From: a virus
IMG/VR virus record: IMGVR_UViG_3300017782_000057
Location: 1-40,312 of that record
DNA: 40,312 bases
Reading direction: 5' to 3' (one strand)
The position numbers and the translations under genes were made by a program. Below the pieces are notes generated by a model. That model ran no database searches. It was not told the DNA's origin and saw only the letters and a program-made list of their open reading frames with translations. Positions 27,928 through 38,285 of this stretch are shown in pieces (position 1 is the stretch's first letter; the number at the start of each line of letters is the position of its first letter).

Positions 27928-29211
27928 TTACGCTGTTCTTACGTATAGTTCGTGTGTTCCACTTCTTTGCCAAAAACTTCCTACTCCGTGTTCATCGTTG
28001 GTATTAGTAGGTGCAACTGTCTCAGCAAACTGAACTGTTGCTATAGCAGGCTTTTTACTATCATAATCAATTAAAAACCTGTCTGCGTTCTCTGCCCATA
28101 TAAGTGATGCGTTTAACTGAGTTCCTCTTTCAACTGTAAAACCTGCGTTTTGAGATGGAGTACCTGTCTCGTCTGCGTTTAGAACAAGAATGTTATCTCC
28201 GATGTTTACAGTATTAGAATCAACCTGAGTTGTAGTTCCCTTTATGGTTAAGTTACCGTTTATGTTGACCTGACAATCGTTATCTGAGTCTCCAATTTCT
28301 AAAGTATCATTAGAATCTAAAGCATTCAAAATTGATTTAACACTAGACTCAGTACAAGATACAATCCCTGACGCTGAAACCTTAGCTGTGTTTGCTACGT
28401 GCTCATCAAAAGTTGCCTTACTCATTACACCTGATACTGATGAACTAGCTACAGGAATTGTAGCGTTTGTACCGTCTGAAGACGTTATTACTCTTGCACC
28501 TGTTGTCCCTGTAATACCTAAGTTGGTAGTGACGTTAGATGTTTTAGCAGTATTCGCAGTTATCGCATTTGCTTGAGTAGTAGTGATTCCTACCTTTGCA
28601 GTATTAGCAGTTATAGCACTCGCTTGAGAGGATGAAATTCCTGTCTTCGCAGAGTTTGCGTTCAAAGCAGTAACATAAGCTGATGTCATAACACCTGCTT
28701 GTGATACTGTTGCTTTTCCCATACTAGCATTTGTACCATCAGAACTATTAATTGAAACATCGTTTGCGTTGTGGGTTACACTTAGATTGGTTGATACGTT
28801 AGGTGCAGTATTAGTAATCGTTAGAGTATCTGTATCTGCATCAGTTGATATGCCCGTTCCACCTTCAAAATCTATAGTTTGAAGTTGTGTTATTGCTGTA
28901 CTAGTAGTGTCGCCTGTAATGCTTATACTATCTTGTACATACCTTCCGTCTAGGTCTACTGTGACCGAACCACCTGCTGAATCGGTAAGTGTTACAACAC
29001 CTGTTCCTGTAGCAAATGCTAAACTAGAATTTGTTGTATTACTACCTGCTGATGCTGATAGCAAACCATTAGCGTCAACTGATAGGTTACTTCCAACCTT
29101 TACACCACCAACAGCACTACCTGTTGCTATAGGCAAATCTCCTGTAACTATATTACTATTCTTATAATTACTGTCATCAGCCTCTGTTATTATTCGTTTC
29201 CACGTTGCCAT
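27928..29211 (-). CDS. Tail fibre protein with ITANTAKVGITTTQA-type repeats (427 aa)
   Basis: Starts MATWKRIITEADDSNYKNSN. The first half is Ser/Thr/Gly-rich beta repeats; residues about 185-230 are helical repeats (SAKTGISSSQASAITANTAK, VGITTTQANAITANTAKTSN) like those in fibres of marine phages; residues about 290-360 include SDNDCQVNINGNLTIKGTTT, a beta-strand segment common in fibres. The C-terminal part (HGVGSFWQRSGTHELYVRTA) is a probable tip. It shares its N-terminus with the fibre at 26466-27485. Confidence 0.8.
   Translation of the reverse strand: MATWKRIITEADDSNYKNSNIVTGDLPIATGSAVGGVKVGSNLSVDANGLLSASAGSNTTNSSLAFATGTGVVTLTDSAGGSVTVDLDGRYVQDSISITGDTTSTAITQLQTIDFEGGTGISTDADTDTLTITNTAPNVSTNLSVTHNANDVSINSSDGTNASMGKATVSQAGVMTSAYVTALNANSAKTGISSSQASAITANTAKVGITTTQANAITANTAKTSNVTTNLGITGTTGARVITSSDGTNATIPVASSSVSGVMSKATFDEHVANTAKVSASGIVSCTESSVKSILNALDSNDTLEIGDSDNDCQVNINGNLTIKGTTTQVDSNTVNIGDNILVLNADETGTPSQNAGFTVERGTQLNASLIWAENADRFLIDYDSKKPAIATVQFAETVAPTNTNDEHGVGSFWQRSGTHELYVRTA
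29149..29211 (-). repeat. Shared fibre N-terminus coding repeat (first copy)
   Basis: Partner of the repeat at 27423-27485. Both code for the MATWKRIIT opening peptide of separate fibre genes. Confidence 0.7.
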
Positions 29212-29243
29212 TTCTTATGACTCCTTTTCTTTTTGTTTTTGTA

Positions 29244-29747
29244 TTACAAATAGCACAGTAGGCTTGTACCATTCCATAGAACCGTGCCCTCAGATTGACC
29301 GGACACGTCATTCTCATTTGTTTCTTCAAAATCCAAACTTCTCACATTTACTTCGCCTTTGTTTGTTATAGCGAACACATCTGCGTTGCCTACTCTAAGT
29401 TTGAAAACTGTTCCTGTTGTTCCCGTTTCCACGTTAAACAGATATTGGTCAATAGAATCTAAATTGATTGTATTGCCAATATGTAAATCATTTACTCTTA
29501 AATCTCCCTCTACCGAAACTTCTGTCTTGCTAATCTGAATTGGTAAAGGAAATCCTGCACCGTCTCTTATGTATTTTAAGGCATCTGTTGCCCCTGCGTT
29601 GTTATTCGTTGAATCATTAATAGTTAAAAGGTCTCTATAGACCTCACTTATCGCAACAGTTCCTAAGTCTGTTCCTAATGTCCCTGAATAAACAGTTCCC
29701 GACGGTTGGTTGCTATCGGGATTGGGTGCAATTCCTGAATCTGCCAT
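29244..29747 (-). CDS. Putative fibre/structural protein (167 aa)
   Basis: 167 residues with a Gly/Ser/Thr-rich start (DSNQPSGTVYSGTLGTDLGT) and beta-strand-like segments (EVSVEGDLRVNDLHIGNTIN, TVFKLRVGNADVFAITNKGE). This is a fibre-like pattern: short strands with a G-N-x-x turn. It lies between the giant ejection protein and the fibre genes, as a fibre hinge or adaptor might. The last residues (TVLWNGTSLLCYL) are hydrophobic. No exact family is recognised. Confidence 0.6.
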   Translation of the reverse strand: MADSGIAPNPDSNQPSGTVYSGTLGTDLGTVAISEVYRDLLTINDSTNNNAGATDALKYIRDGAGFPLPIQISKTEVSVEGDLRVNDLHIGNTINLDSIDQYLFNVETGTTGTVFKLRVGNADVFAITNKGEVNVRSLDFEETNENDVSGQSEGTVLWNGTSLLCYL

Positions 29748-29790
29748 ATGCTATTTTACCTATATATACCTTTTTGTCATTTGTTTTTTA

Positions 29791-32700
29791 TCATCTTGTG
29801 CGAGTTCTTCTCGACCTTCTAGTCTTTCTTCTTGATTTTTTTCTATAACCTGAATTTTCAGACTCTTTTTTATTTCCATATTTTTCTTGTAAAACTACAC
29901 CACGACCTATACCAAATCTTTCAGGTCTCTTACCCCACCAATCTTCGTTCCACCAATATAAATGTTTACCAAGCAAAGGTATGTGGGTATATGTTCTAAG
30001 ACCTGTTTTTTCTATGTGTTTTCTAAGAGCAGGCATTCCACCTTTTACATATTTTTCAGTAGATGTATAAATGTCTTTAACAAAAATATCATTAGCTGTT
30101 GATGTTATTGGTGGCAAAGCTAATCCAATAATGGCATTATCAATACCTTCTCTCTTTGCTTTCCAAAATGTAAACTTACTTAGACCTACCATTTTTAATA
30201 AATTGCCAAGTAACCTATCGCTAATGTCTGTCTCCCTACCTGCTATAATATCCTTTAATTCATCTGTTCCTGCCTCAGCCATTACTAAGGTGGTTATAAG
30301 ACCAACTAATCTTACCATATATTTTTTTCTATTGTTTATCATCGCTATGGTGTCGCCTGCCTCTTTTGCCTCAGCATACTGTTTATTTATATAGGCAACT
30401 TCATCTCTCCATACATCAAATCTTTTTAACATAAATGTTTTTAACTGATATGCTATTCTCCCGTTTGGCATATTTAAATAACCAACGGGAACTTCAGACC
30501 TACCAATAGGTTGAACCTTAAGTAACTCCGTATACGACAACAGCATTATTATTTCACTATTATTATTTTCTTTTAAGTCGGTAAGAATTTGAGATATTTC
30601 TTCTGAATTAAAAGACTGCTGTAATCTATAAATAAAGTCCGAATATTCTTTCTTTGTAGGGTTTTTTGCTAGTGTTCTAAACTTTGATATTGTTGCATTT
30701 ACGGTTGTATCCTTACCAATCTTATCCATACGCTCTAGCTGAACCTTTTTAAAGACCCATTGTAAGGCATTTAATATTTTATTTTTTCCAATCTCAGGCT
30801 TTATTTCCTCTGCTATAGAATCAACACCGTAGTCGTCTCTAGCGATAAAATTATTATCCTTCTTGCCTCCAAAGTTATATATCATAGCAGAGGTTAAAGC
30901 CTTAATTGTTCTATACCCACCTGTAGGTATTCTAAATAATCCCCTGTCTCCTGCTCTCCATACTGAAAGACCAACATCAGCAATCTGAGTAACTGCTGAA
31001 AAAACAGAGCCCATAGAAGTAATATATCCTATGCTTTTAGCGTGGGCTACAAAAGGGCTTGATTTACTTTTATTAAAATATGCTTGCAATAAAGTTCTCA
31101 TCCTAGCCTCAGAATCTTTACTAAGACCATATTCTTCCATAGCCTTTAACAAGAAAGAATCTATAGTATATTCCATCCCGACTAATGGAATCCCTTGTGC
31201 ATCTAAATGGATTTTTACCATTTTTTTCATTGCGTCAAAAGCATCACGCTTGTTTTTAAATTTTAATCCTGTAGCATCTTTACCTGAATGTTTATGTGCT
31301 ACGATAAACTGACTACCTTGTTTCCTTACGGTAAACTTACTTTGTCCTAAAAATCTCTTACCTGCTATAGCCTCAGTTACCTGAGCCATATAAATACCAA
31401 GAGCATCGTATGTTGGTGCATAAAAAGTATTAGCATTATCATTCAACGTATTTATTTTTCTAATTTTAAAATTATCAGGGTTTGTTGTATTTGCACCTGC
31501 TCTACCTAGTAACACACGTTGCATCACTTCAACTTCTTCTTCCAAGCTAAGAACTCTTTTTATGTCTTCGCTTGATTCTTCAATCTGTTCTGATATTGCT
31601 TTTTTGTCTGATTCGTTTGCAACGTATTCTAATAAATAATTTTTTAAAGCAACGTGGTCTACAACGCTCCTTGGAAAATAATCTTGTAATACTCCTGAAT
31701 CAAATCCCAAGGCATCCTTATCTATTGCTATTTTATCAAGTCTTTTTCGTGCTTTTAGTACATCCTCATATAAACCGTACTTTTCCAACAAGGGTCTTAT
31801 TTCAGTATATTTTTGATTTTTTAAACCCTTGTCTATATTTAAATAATCATTTCTAACCATCATATCTTTATCAGACTTCTTATGCAATGCTTTTAGTTTT
31901 TTTATTAATGGGTCAACGTCAGCCATTGATTCATTATAATATTTTAAACTATAGAATTGAAATCTTCTAAAAAGAGCAGGTAGTTTAGGGTGAAGTTTTC
32001 CAACCTGCGTACTAAAGGTAACTAAATAATCCTTCCATTGTTTTGGTGCGTATAGTTTTTCATATTCCTTTTGTTGTTTTTTAGAATCCTTTGATGCGTA
32101 CTGTGCTCCAAATTTTCTATACGGTCTTATTCCGTCTCGTGGCTCTTCTTCGTTTAAATCTATTCTTCCGAGAGTTGCCCCTTCAGAGGTTGGGGAGACC
32201 GTGCTTTCAAATGCTCTTTTGCCACTTCCTCGAATATACGCTCCTTCTCGTCCGTTAGGTTTAGCGACTTCAGTATTTTGATTACTGCTTGAGGTGTTAC
32301 GTCTTTGCTCTGCTCTGATTTCCGAGTAACTGCCATAATCTGACTCCTTCATTTGTTTTTGTGACTTTGCATTTTGATTAAGGTACATTGCTTTTTCCAT
32401 ATACCACAGCAAAGCCTGAGTTTCCATAGCTGATAGTTTTCTACCCATTGCTTTAGTTACTCTTTTGTCATTGGATATGCTTTCAATAATATCTCTAAAT
32501 AATAAAAAGTTTTGACGACTACCCGGAGCATCATACATCTGTGTGGTATTTGAGTTAGGTGCAAAATAGTTATCTCCAAAAAGCCTACCTACGTCCTTAT
32601 TGGTTTGCTTATATGGCTCTCCTAACCATCTGTTTATTTGCCTAGTCATCCATAAGTCTATAGTAGAAACATCAGATTTACCTAAAAGGTTAGCAACAAA

Positions 32701-35700
32701 TGTTCCAACTTTAAATCCAAAAACCTCTGCCCCGTAAACACCATCAGCTATTTCTAAATGTTGGAATCCTTCCTTGTTGCCAATACTTTCAGTTTCTTGA
32801 CCAATCTGATTTAAAATACGATTTATATCTCTAGGGTCGTGCCTTGTACTTATCCACTCAATAGTCTTTTTAAATGAATTGTTAAATACTTGTTCTTTTA
32901 AATCATATAACATTTCGATATTTAAAGCTATTGCGTTAGGCATTTTTAATACCTCCCCATCTAGCTTTGTAAAATATTTATAGTTACCATCTCCCTCTTC
33001 TGTTTTAAACTCAGGTCTCCCCTTTTGTTCTATATGCTTATATATATTAACAGCATATATGTAGTTATTATCAACAGCTTGATTTGGAGAGGTTAAACCT
33101 AAAAGAGTTCTAAACAATAATTGATTATCAGCACCATATTTTTTGTCTAATAAAGATGGCAATTCCCCTGCTCCTGTTACCCTTATTGCTTTATCAACTG
33201 CTACCGTATACCAATCAATAGAAATGTCTATATATTTTCTTCCGTCTATATCTTTAATAGCCCCAAGGGTATCAAATACTGAAAGTAGTTCATCTTGAAT
33301 TTCTAAGACACCTGTCTCGGTTGCTCTTTTTACAAACTCTTGATATTCCTCTCTTGTAAAAGTAGTGTTATCAACATTCCAAGATTTAGTATTTTTATCC
33401 CATTGTCTACGCATACCCTGTTTAGCATCTCCTAGGTCTCTGTCTATAGCTTGGAATTGTACGAAAGATGGTGTTTGTTGTCCCTTCCCTTTAAAAACTA
33501 ATTTGTTTTCTGTGCCCCATTTATTGTTTTTAAAATTTGTTTTACCAAATAGTCCTGAATGCCTTTGGGTAACTTTTTGAGGGGTAGAGCGTTGTTCTCC
33601 TTTTGGCAACTTAATACCCGTAGGCACATCCTTACCAATCATAAAATCAATAATTTTATTTCTCTGCCTAGTCGTAGTACCCTTAGGTAGATTTATTTCA
33701 AAAGTACCATTAGGTAACATTTTACGAAAAGCATCGGTAACTATATTAATAAAGGCTCTGTCTACCTTTGTATTTGTTAAGGTAATGCTCTCTGTTAATT
33801 TGGTTGGTAGCCAAAGACCTATATAAGCACCTTCTGTTTTATCTTTACCTTTGCTGTCTTCAAAAAACTCCTGTATTGCACTTAGATGGTCTCCCTTCTT
33901 ACCCTTGTTTTGGACAGGAAGATTTAAGTCCTTTGTTATTTCTTTTAATACTTGTAATCTTGTTGCAGGCATTATTGCTTGTGCAACTTCAGGGTTCTGA
34001 CTTAATATATTTAAGATTCTAGTTCTTGAAAACTCTTGATTCTTTAAATTATTAACTTCTTCATTGTTTTTCTTTATAATATTAGAATCTTTATCTACTT
34101 CATTTATTTCTTTAACTACTTCATCTAGCGTTAACTGCTCCCCCATTAATTTCTCAAGACCTTTCATCTTCACAGTTCTTTTAACTATGGGTTTATCTTC
34201 TGCAACATTTTCATCTACTTCAGGAACTTTAAAAAGTTCTCCTTGGTTATTGTCTATGCTTACCCAAACATCTTCATTAGTTGCAGGTGGAATCCTAAGT
34301 TCTGCTTGGTCTAAAGGTATTCCTGTTGTCTCTCCTTCTAATAGAGCATATAACCTACCTGACGAATCAGGCTCTATACTTATTATCTTTTTAGGAGTCC
34401 CAAATTGGTCAGCACCATTAACAATCCATTGTACGAAATCATCAACCTCAGGTAACCCTTTAGGGTTAGCGTTATATTTTCCATCTATTTCTTCTATAGT
34501 CACAGCAGGTCGAGAAAGAACGCTCATAGGTTCTGTAAGGTTTACTGATGAACCTTGCTCAGGTAGCTGTAACATTTCAGACTCACGCTCCTGAATGCCC
34601 ATTAATTCAGTAATAATATTTGTACCATCTTCTCTTTCAAATTGAGCATCAAATCTTTCTGCTAACTCTTTAGGCAATGATAAAGTACCTGTGTTATTTT
34701 CTTCCTGTTGACTTGTAAGCCCTAGGTACTTATAGACAAAAGATTTGCTAAACAGTTCCCTGCCTTGAAAATTACTGCTTTTTTCTTGGTTGCTTTGTAT
34801 CCAAGCATCTATATCATTAAACAAGACAGGGTCAATGTCTTCTAATCTTCTCATTACTGCCTCAGAAACGTCCTCTAATACTGCCTCATTTGAGGCGTTC
34901 CTACCAAATATTACATTTACCGTTCCGTCAGATTCTTGAAAGTTAAAAGCCTCAGGAGACAGTAAATACTGATTGCCACCTGTTTCGTTATCGTATCTAG
35001 GGTTATCTTTTTCTATTTGAGCATCTTTATAATCTTTTGGGTTGTAACCAATATCTATTAATTCTTGTTCTGAATATGTATCTACTAATTGTCGGTCACT
35101 AAACAATATTTTTGTTTTGTCTTTTAAGGCAGGCAAAGCACTAGCTGACCTTAAAAACTCTGAAAATTCATCTGATAGTTCAGACGTTGCATTTTCTTTA
35201 GCCTCGGCTCGTGACTCATATTTAACATAGACTTCCTCTAATAACTCGTCTATATTTCTTTGCTCTCCGGCTACAAGAGTTCCAACGCCTTCAAATGTTC
35301 CACCACCTATAACACCAATGGCAAACGCTTTTTTCATCTCAGGGTCTAGCTTTCTAACATCTAATACTAACTCCGGATTATCTATTTTATCGTCAGCTAC
35401 AGCCCTTCCTAAATCTTGAAAATATCCCTGTAAAACTTCTTCATAACCCTCAGCTAATACACCTGCTCCAATACCTGCACCCCTAAACCAATTACCAAAA
35501 TTATTGGCAAGCCTAAAGGGTAGTCTGCCATATATACCAAATAACTGAAGACCATCAGAAACCATTAATGTTTGATTGCCTAAATAAACAGTTCTCCCTG
35601 CTAGACCTGCCTCTTCATCTGAGTACCCTAATTCTTTCATATGATTCCACGTACCACCTGCTTCAATTAAAGCCTCTGCTTGTCGTCCACCTAATGCACC

Positions 35701-36708
35701 TGCTACAGATGCTGATATTGCCTCTCCTGTTCTTAATTTTTTTACTGCCCCTGCACCTGTCCTTGTACCTCTCCAAGCCTTTTCTATGTTAGCAAATCTC
35801 TTTGCGTGTGGTAATGCTTTATATACTCCTGCCCCTACTCTACCAAATCCAAAATATGGTATCATTAAAGAAAGCATAGATGGTATTGCTGTTGGGGCAT
35901 CTATAGTCCAAAAGTCTTTACTTGCTATATGTTCCCAATTAAACTCAGCATCATTTTCTCTTTCTACCGTATTTACTTTTCTACCTGCCTCTCCCCATTC
36001 GGCAATATCTTTACCAACATCTAATCCCCACCAATCTAACATACCTCCTAAATCAGAAACCATACCATAGCTACCTGCTTGCATAGAGTCTACAAATTTT
36101 CCAATATTACCTTGGCTTACATTTTCGGGCGTAGTTGGTTTTCTGTTTCCAAAAGAACCTGTTAAGTCTTCTACAGTTAATTCGCCTGAGTTTAAATTAC
36201 TGTCTATCTCCTTAGCCTTGTCAGGGTACATTTCTATTAAGGCATCATAAAAATAGTTTGTCTCTATTTGGTTATCAACATTTCCAACTGCACTTTCTAA
36301 CTCGACTTTTTGACTTTCGTATGCTTTATACGTATCTAAGTGACCTGCATAATTTCTAAGTTTTTGTTGTTCGTCAGGAGTTATGTCGTCGAATGATGCG
36401 TTATTCCCGTAGACATAGTTTTTAACAAACTCTAATGTGTTGCCATTTGACTTATCCCATTGATTGTCTATAATAGCTTGACCAACAGCCAAGCCACTAT
36501 CTAATGTTGGGAAAGCAGGTCTAGGCATAACCTCTCCCCCTGCGTTTGTTATATTAGGGGAAAGACCACTACGAACAGCCCCGTACTCAGACATCCAATC
36601 CGTATATACAGAAACCCCATAAGGGTTATTAAAGAACATTGAATCGGGAGTTTCAAAGTCGGGATTTTCAAACGATGCTACACCGTCATATAGCCATTTA
36701 TTTTCCAT
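29791..36708 (-). CDS. Giant internal virion / ejected polyvalent-type protein (2305 aa)
   Basis: At 2305 residues it is the largest gene and takes the place of the gp16-type ejection protein. Visible parts: N-terminal 400 residues with hydrophobic segments (IPSMLSLMIPYFGFGRVGAG, AFAIGVIGGGTFEGVGTLVA); a small beta unit near 760; a SAP-like helix pair near 950 (RLQVLKEITKDLNLPV); a helical domain about 1120-1400 (LLGLTSPNQAVDNNYIYAVN, STIDLWMTRQINRWLG) like one seen in phage polyvalent proteins; a basic linker; and a C-terminal region (GRSEVPVGYLNMPNGRIAYQ, then DVWRDEVAYINKQYAEA) typical of large polyvalent proteins, ending in an Arg/Lys-rich tail (KKSRRKTRRSRRTRTR). It is probably packed with the genome and ejected. 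Domain names are from memory and should be tested by profile search. Confidence 0.78.
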   Translation of the reverse strand: MENKWLYDGVASFENPDFETPDSMFFNNPYGVSVYTDWMSEYGAVRSGLSPNITNAGGEVMPRPAFPTLDSGLAVGQAIIDNQWDKSNGNTLEFVKNYVYGNNASFDDITPDEQQKLRNYAGHLDTYKAYESQKVELESAVGNVDNQIETNYFYDALIEMYPDKAKEIDSNLNSGELTVEDLTGSFGNRKPTTPENVSQGNIGKFVDSMQAGSYGMVSDLGGMLDWWGLDVGKDIAEWGEAGRKVNTVERENDAEFNWEHIASKDFWTIDAPTAIPSMLSLMIPYFGFGRVGAGVYKALPHAKRFANIEKAWRGTRTGAGAVKKLRTGEAISASVAGALGGRQAEALIEAGGTWNHMKELGYSDEEAGLAGRTVYLGNQTLMVSDGLQLFGIYGRLPFRLANNFGNWFRGAGIGAGVLAEGYEEVLQGYFQDLGRAVADDKIDNPELVLDVRKLDPEMKKAFAIGVIGGGTFEGVGTLVAGEQRNIDELLEEVYVKYESRAEAKENATSELSDEFSEFLRSASALPALKDKTKILFSDRQLVDTYSEQELIDIGYNPKDYKDAQIEKDNPRYDNETGGNQYLLSPEAFNFQESDGTVNVIFGRNASNEAVLEDVSEAVMRRLEDIDPVLFNDIDAWIQSNQEKSSNFQGRELFSKSFVYKYLGLTSQQEENNTGTLSLPKELAERFDAQFEREDGTNIITELMGIQERESEMLQLPEQGSSVNLTEPMSVLSRPAVTIEEIDGKYNANPKGLPEVDDFVQWIVNGADQFGTPKKIISIEPDSSGRLYALLEGETTGIPLDQAELRIPPATNEDVWVSIDNNQGELFKVPEVDENVAEDKPIVKRTVKMKGLEKLMGEQLTLDEVVKEINEVDKDSNIIKKNNEEVNNLKNQEFSRTRILNILSQNPEVAQAIMPATRLQVLKEITKDLNLPVQNKGKKGDHLSAIQEFFEDSKGKDKTEGAYIGLWLPTKLTESITLTNTKVDRAFINIVTDAFRKMLPNGTFEINLPKGTTTRQRNKIIDFMIGKDVPTGIKLPKGEQRSTPQKVTQRHSGLFGKTNFKNNKWGTENKLVFKGKGQQTPSFVQFQAIDRDLGDAKQGMRRQWDKNTKSWNVDNTTFTREEYQEFVKRATETGVLEIQDELLSVFDTLGAIKDIDGRKYIDISIDWYTVAVDKAIRVTGAGELPSLLDKKYGADNQLLFRTLLGLTSPNQAVDNNYIYAVNIYKHIEQKGRPEFKTEEGDGNYKYFTKLDGEVLKMPNAIALNIEMLYDLKEQVFNNSFKKTIEWISTRHDPRDINRILNQIGQETESIGNKEGFQHLEIADGVYGAEVFGFKVGTFVANLLGKSDVSTIDLWMTRQINRWLGEPYKQTNKDVGRLFGDNYFAPNSNTTQMYDAPGSRQNFLLFRDIIESISNDKRVTKAMGRKLSAMETQALLWYMEKAMYLNQNAKSQKQMKESDYGSYSEIRAEQRRNTSSSNQNTEVAKPNGREGAYIRGSGKRAFESTVSPTSEGATLGRIDLNEEEPRDGIRPYRKFGAQYASKDSKKQQKEYEKLYAPKQWKDYLVTFSTQVGKLHPKLPALFRRFQFYSLKYYNESMADVDPLIKKLKALHKKSDKDMMVRNDYLNIDKGLKNQKYTEIRPLLEKYGLYEDVLKARKRLDKIAIDKDALGFDSGVLQDYFPRSVVDHVALKNYLLEYVANESDKKAISEQIEESSEDIKRVLSLEEEVEVMQRVLLGRAGANTTNPDNFKIRKINTLNDNANTFYAPTYDALGIYMAQVTEAIAGKRFLGQSKFTVRKQGSQFIVAHKHSGKDATGLKFKNKRDAFDAMKKMVKIHLDAQGIPLVGMEYTIDSFLLKAMEEYGLSKDSEARMRTLLQAYFNKSKSSPFVAHAKSIGYITSMGSVFSAVTQIADVGLSVWRAGDRGLFRIPTGGYRTIKALTSAMIYNFGGKKDNNFIARDDYGVDSIAEEIKPEIGKNKILNALQWVFKKVQLERMDKIGKDTTVNATISKFRTLAKNPTKKEYSDFIYRLQQSFNSEEISQILTDLKENNNSEIIMLLSYTELLKVQPIGRSEVPVGYLNMPNGRIAYQLKTFMLKRFDVWRDEVAYINKQYAEAKEAGDTIAMINNRKKYMVRLVGLITTLVMAEAGTDELKDIIAGRETDISDRLLGNLLKMVGLSKFTFWKAKREGIDNAIIGLALPPITSTANDIFVKDIYTSTEKYVKGGMPALRKHIEKTGLRTYTHIPLLGKHLYWWNEDWWGKRPERFGIGRGVVLQEKYGNKKESENSGYRKKSRRKTRRSRRTRTR

Positions 36709-37623
36709 TTACTTTATTATTTTTTTTTCCAATGCTGTACCATATGCTTTTGAATTAATCCCTGCCGAGTTAGATACATTTGAACCTGATTGAGTTCCAC
36801 CTTTTTTTATAAAGTTTCCTGCCTCTTCTTCTGTCATAGGATTTCTTTCTGTTGTCGTACCGACAGTACCTTTACTATGCTTTGCCATCCATTCAGGGGT
36901 TGAATCTATTACAAAAGGGCTCGGCATTGGGTCATTTGCATTTCTCATCTTACCTGCTAAATCAGGGTCTAAGGTAGGATTTGCTTTATTAAAATCAACA
37001 ACATTCTTACCTAGGTATCCTTCTATATCTGTGTCAGGGTCTTCATAGTCTTCTTGGGTTTTTTGTTTAATATCTTTAGCTACTCCATCAAACTTATCAA
37101 CTATTTTTACAATACCGTTCTTATCGGTCATTACACCACTTGGTGGTTTTCCACCTTTCCTGATTAACCTTTTTGCATTTGCAAGAGCATCAGGGTCGTA
37201 TTCAGATATTGGCTTAATAGCATTTATATATCCCTCTTGAACTAACTGTCTAGTTTGCATTATGTTTTTATTCTCTTGAAGATACTGCATATATTGAGTA
37301 GCTGAAATAGGCTTATCTGCGTTTTCAGTTCCATCGTCATAATAATATTTACCATCGTCTCCTTCCCTGATTGGGTGCATTGGATTTTTATTATCAAATT
37401 CTGATAACTTACCTAAAGCAGTTACATAGGTTTTATAATATTCTCTCTTACTTACTTCCTTTGCTTTTTTCAAATCAGTTGCATTTTTATTTGCATAAGA
37501 TTTTGCTCTGCTATCAATCTCGTACTGCTTTATAGCATTCTCTTGTGCTAGTTTGGCACTATCAACCCTTGCTTTCATTAAAGCCTGATGGTACTCGTTA
37601 TACATTTCCCTTGCGTTACTCAT
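36709..37623 (-). CDS. Putative internal virion protein (304 aa)
   Basis: 304 residues, helical and charged at the start (YNEYHQALMKARVDSAKLAQ, ENAIKQYEIDSRAKSYANKN) and disordered, Gly/Asn/Ser-rich toward the end. It lies directly between a gp14-like protein and the giant ejection protein, the gp15 position in T7-like order. No enzymatic motif is visible. The ATG follows the preceding stop by eight bases and its stop abuts the giant gene. An ejection-tunnel component is the likely role, inferred from position. Confidence 0.6.
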   Translation of the reverse strand: MSNAREMYNEYHQALMKARVDSAKLAQENAIKQYEIDSRAKSYANKNATDLKKAKEVSKREYYKTYVTALGKLSEFDNKNPMHPIREGDDGKYYYDDGTENADKPISATQYMQYLQENKNIMQTRQLVQEGYINAIKPISEYDPDALANAKRLIRKGGKPPSGVMTDKNGIVKIVDKFDGVAKDIKQKTQEDYEDPDTDIEGYLGKNVVDFNKANPTLDPDLAGKMRNANDPMPSPFVIDSTPEWMAKHSKGTVGTTTERNPMTEEEAGNFIKKGGTQSGSNVSNSAGINSKAYGTALEKKIIK

Positions 37624-37631
37624 AATATCTC

Positions 37632-38285
37632 CTAAGCTAAACTTTCTTGTTCTTCTACGTACTTAACTTTACTAGGGTCGAAATCCGGCATTGTAGAATC
37701 ATCATATCCTATACTAACATCTGTACCTTCAGTACCTGTTACCTTAGGCATACCACCTGAACCCAACATTTTTTGTTGTGCCCCTAAAGTCATTAGGTCT
37801 AATCCACCTTGCATAAAGTTAGATGCCCCTTGTTGCATTACTGCTTTTCTTCTATCGGCTAATGCTTTTTTATAATTATATAAATTCTCTTCGGCTTGCT
37901 CTTTATATGCTTTATTAGCTGAGGTCTGCCTTTCTCTCATTTGTATACCTTGAGTGGTTTGAGCATCAGCTAATTGCTGTGCCTGTTTTAAACCAACTTG
38001 GTTAGCAAGCCCACTTGAACCCATACCTTGAAAAGCCATAGCCCCTCTAGCGTTTTCTACTGCTTGATTCATTGTCGAGGTTGCCTTTCTCGTTCCAAAT
38101 TGCTCTGCACGTTGCACATCTGCATCCGTTACTGCCTCTGCGTTCAGTTTTTCTCTTAAATCCTTCATACGCTTTAATTCTAAATCTGTTGCTTTTCCAC
38201 CATCTAACCAATCTAAGCCACCCTTTATCATTTTCCCACCTGCTTGTACAGCAGATGCTATTGCCATTATTTCTAAACCTGTCAT
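37632..38285 (-). CDS. gp14-like internal virion protein (217 aa)
   Basis: The protein begins with a membrane-active-looking Ala/Gly helix (MTGLEIMAIASAVQAGGKMI) and continues with long Ala/Gln/Lys helices (RAMAFQ-type GMGSSGLANQVGLKQAQQLA, ADAQTTQGIQMRERQTSANK). This is the usual pattern of T7 gp14-type ejection proteins, which insert in the outer membrane when DNA enters. It starts immediately after the upstream stop (TAA ATG). Its place before two further virion proteins supports the role. Confidence 0.7.
   Translation of the reverse strand: MTGLEIMAIASAVQAGGKMIKGGLDWLDGGKATDLELKRMKDLREKLNAEAVTDADVQRAEQFGTRKATSTMNQAVENARGAMAFQGMGSSGLANQVGLKQAQQLADAQTTQGIQMRERQTSANKAYKEQAEENLYNYKKALADRRKAVMQQGASNFMQGGLDLMTLGAQQKMLGSGGMPKVTGTEGTDVSIGYDDSTMPDFDPSKVKYVEEQESLA

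Noticed and set aside
33365-36070. Plus-strand ORFs opposite the 2305-residue gene
   Set aside because: Hydrophobic low-complexity translations opposite a coherent multi-domain gene; no start signals.
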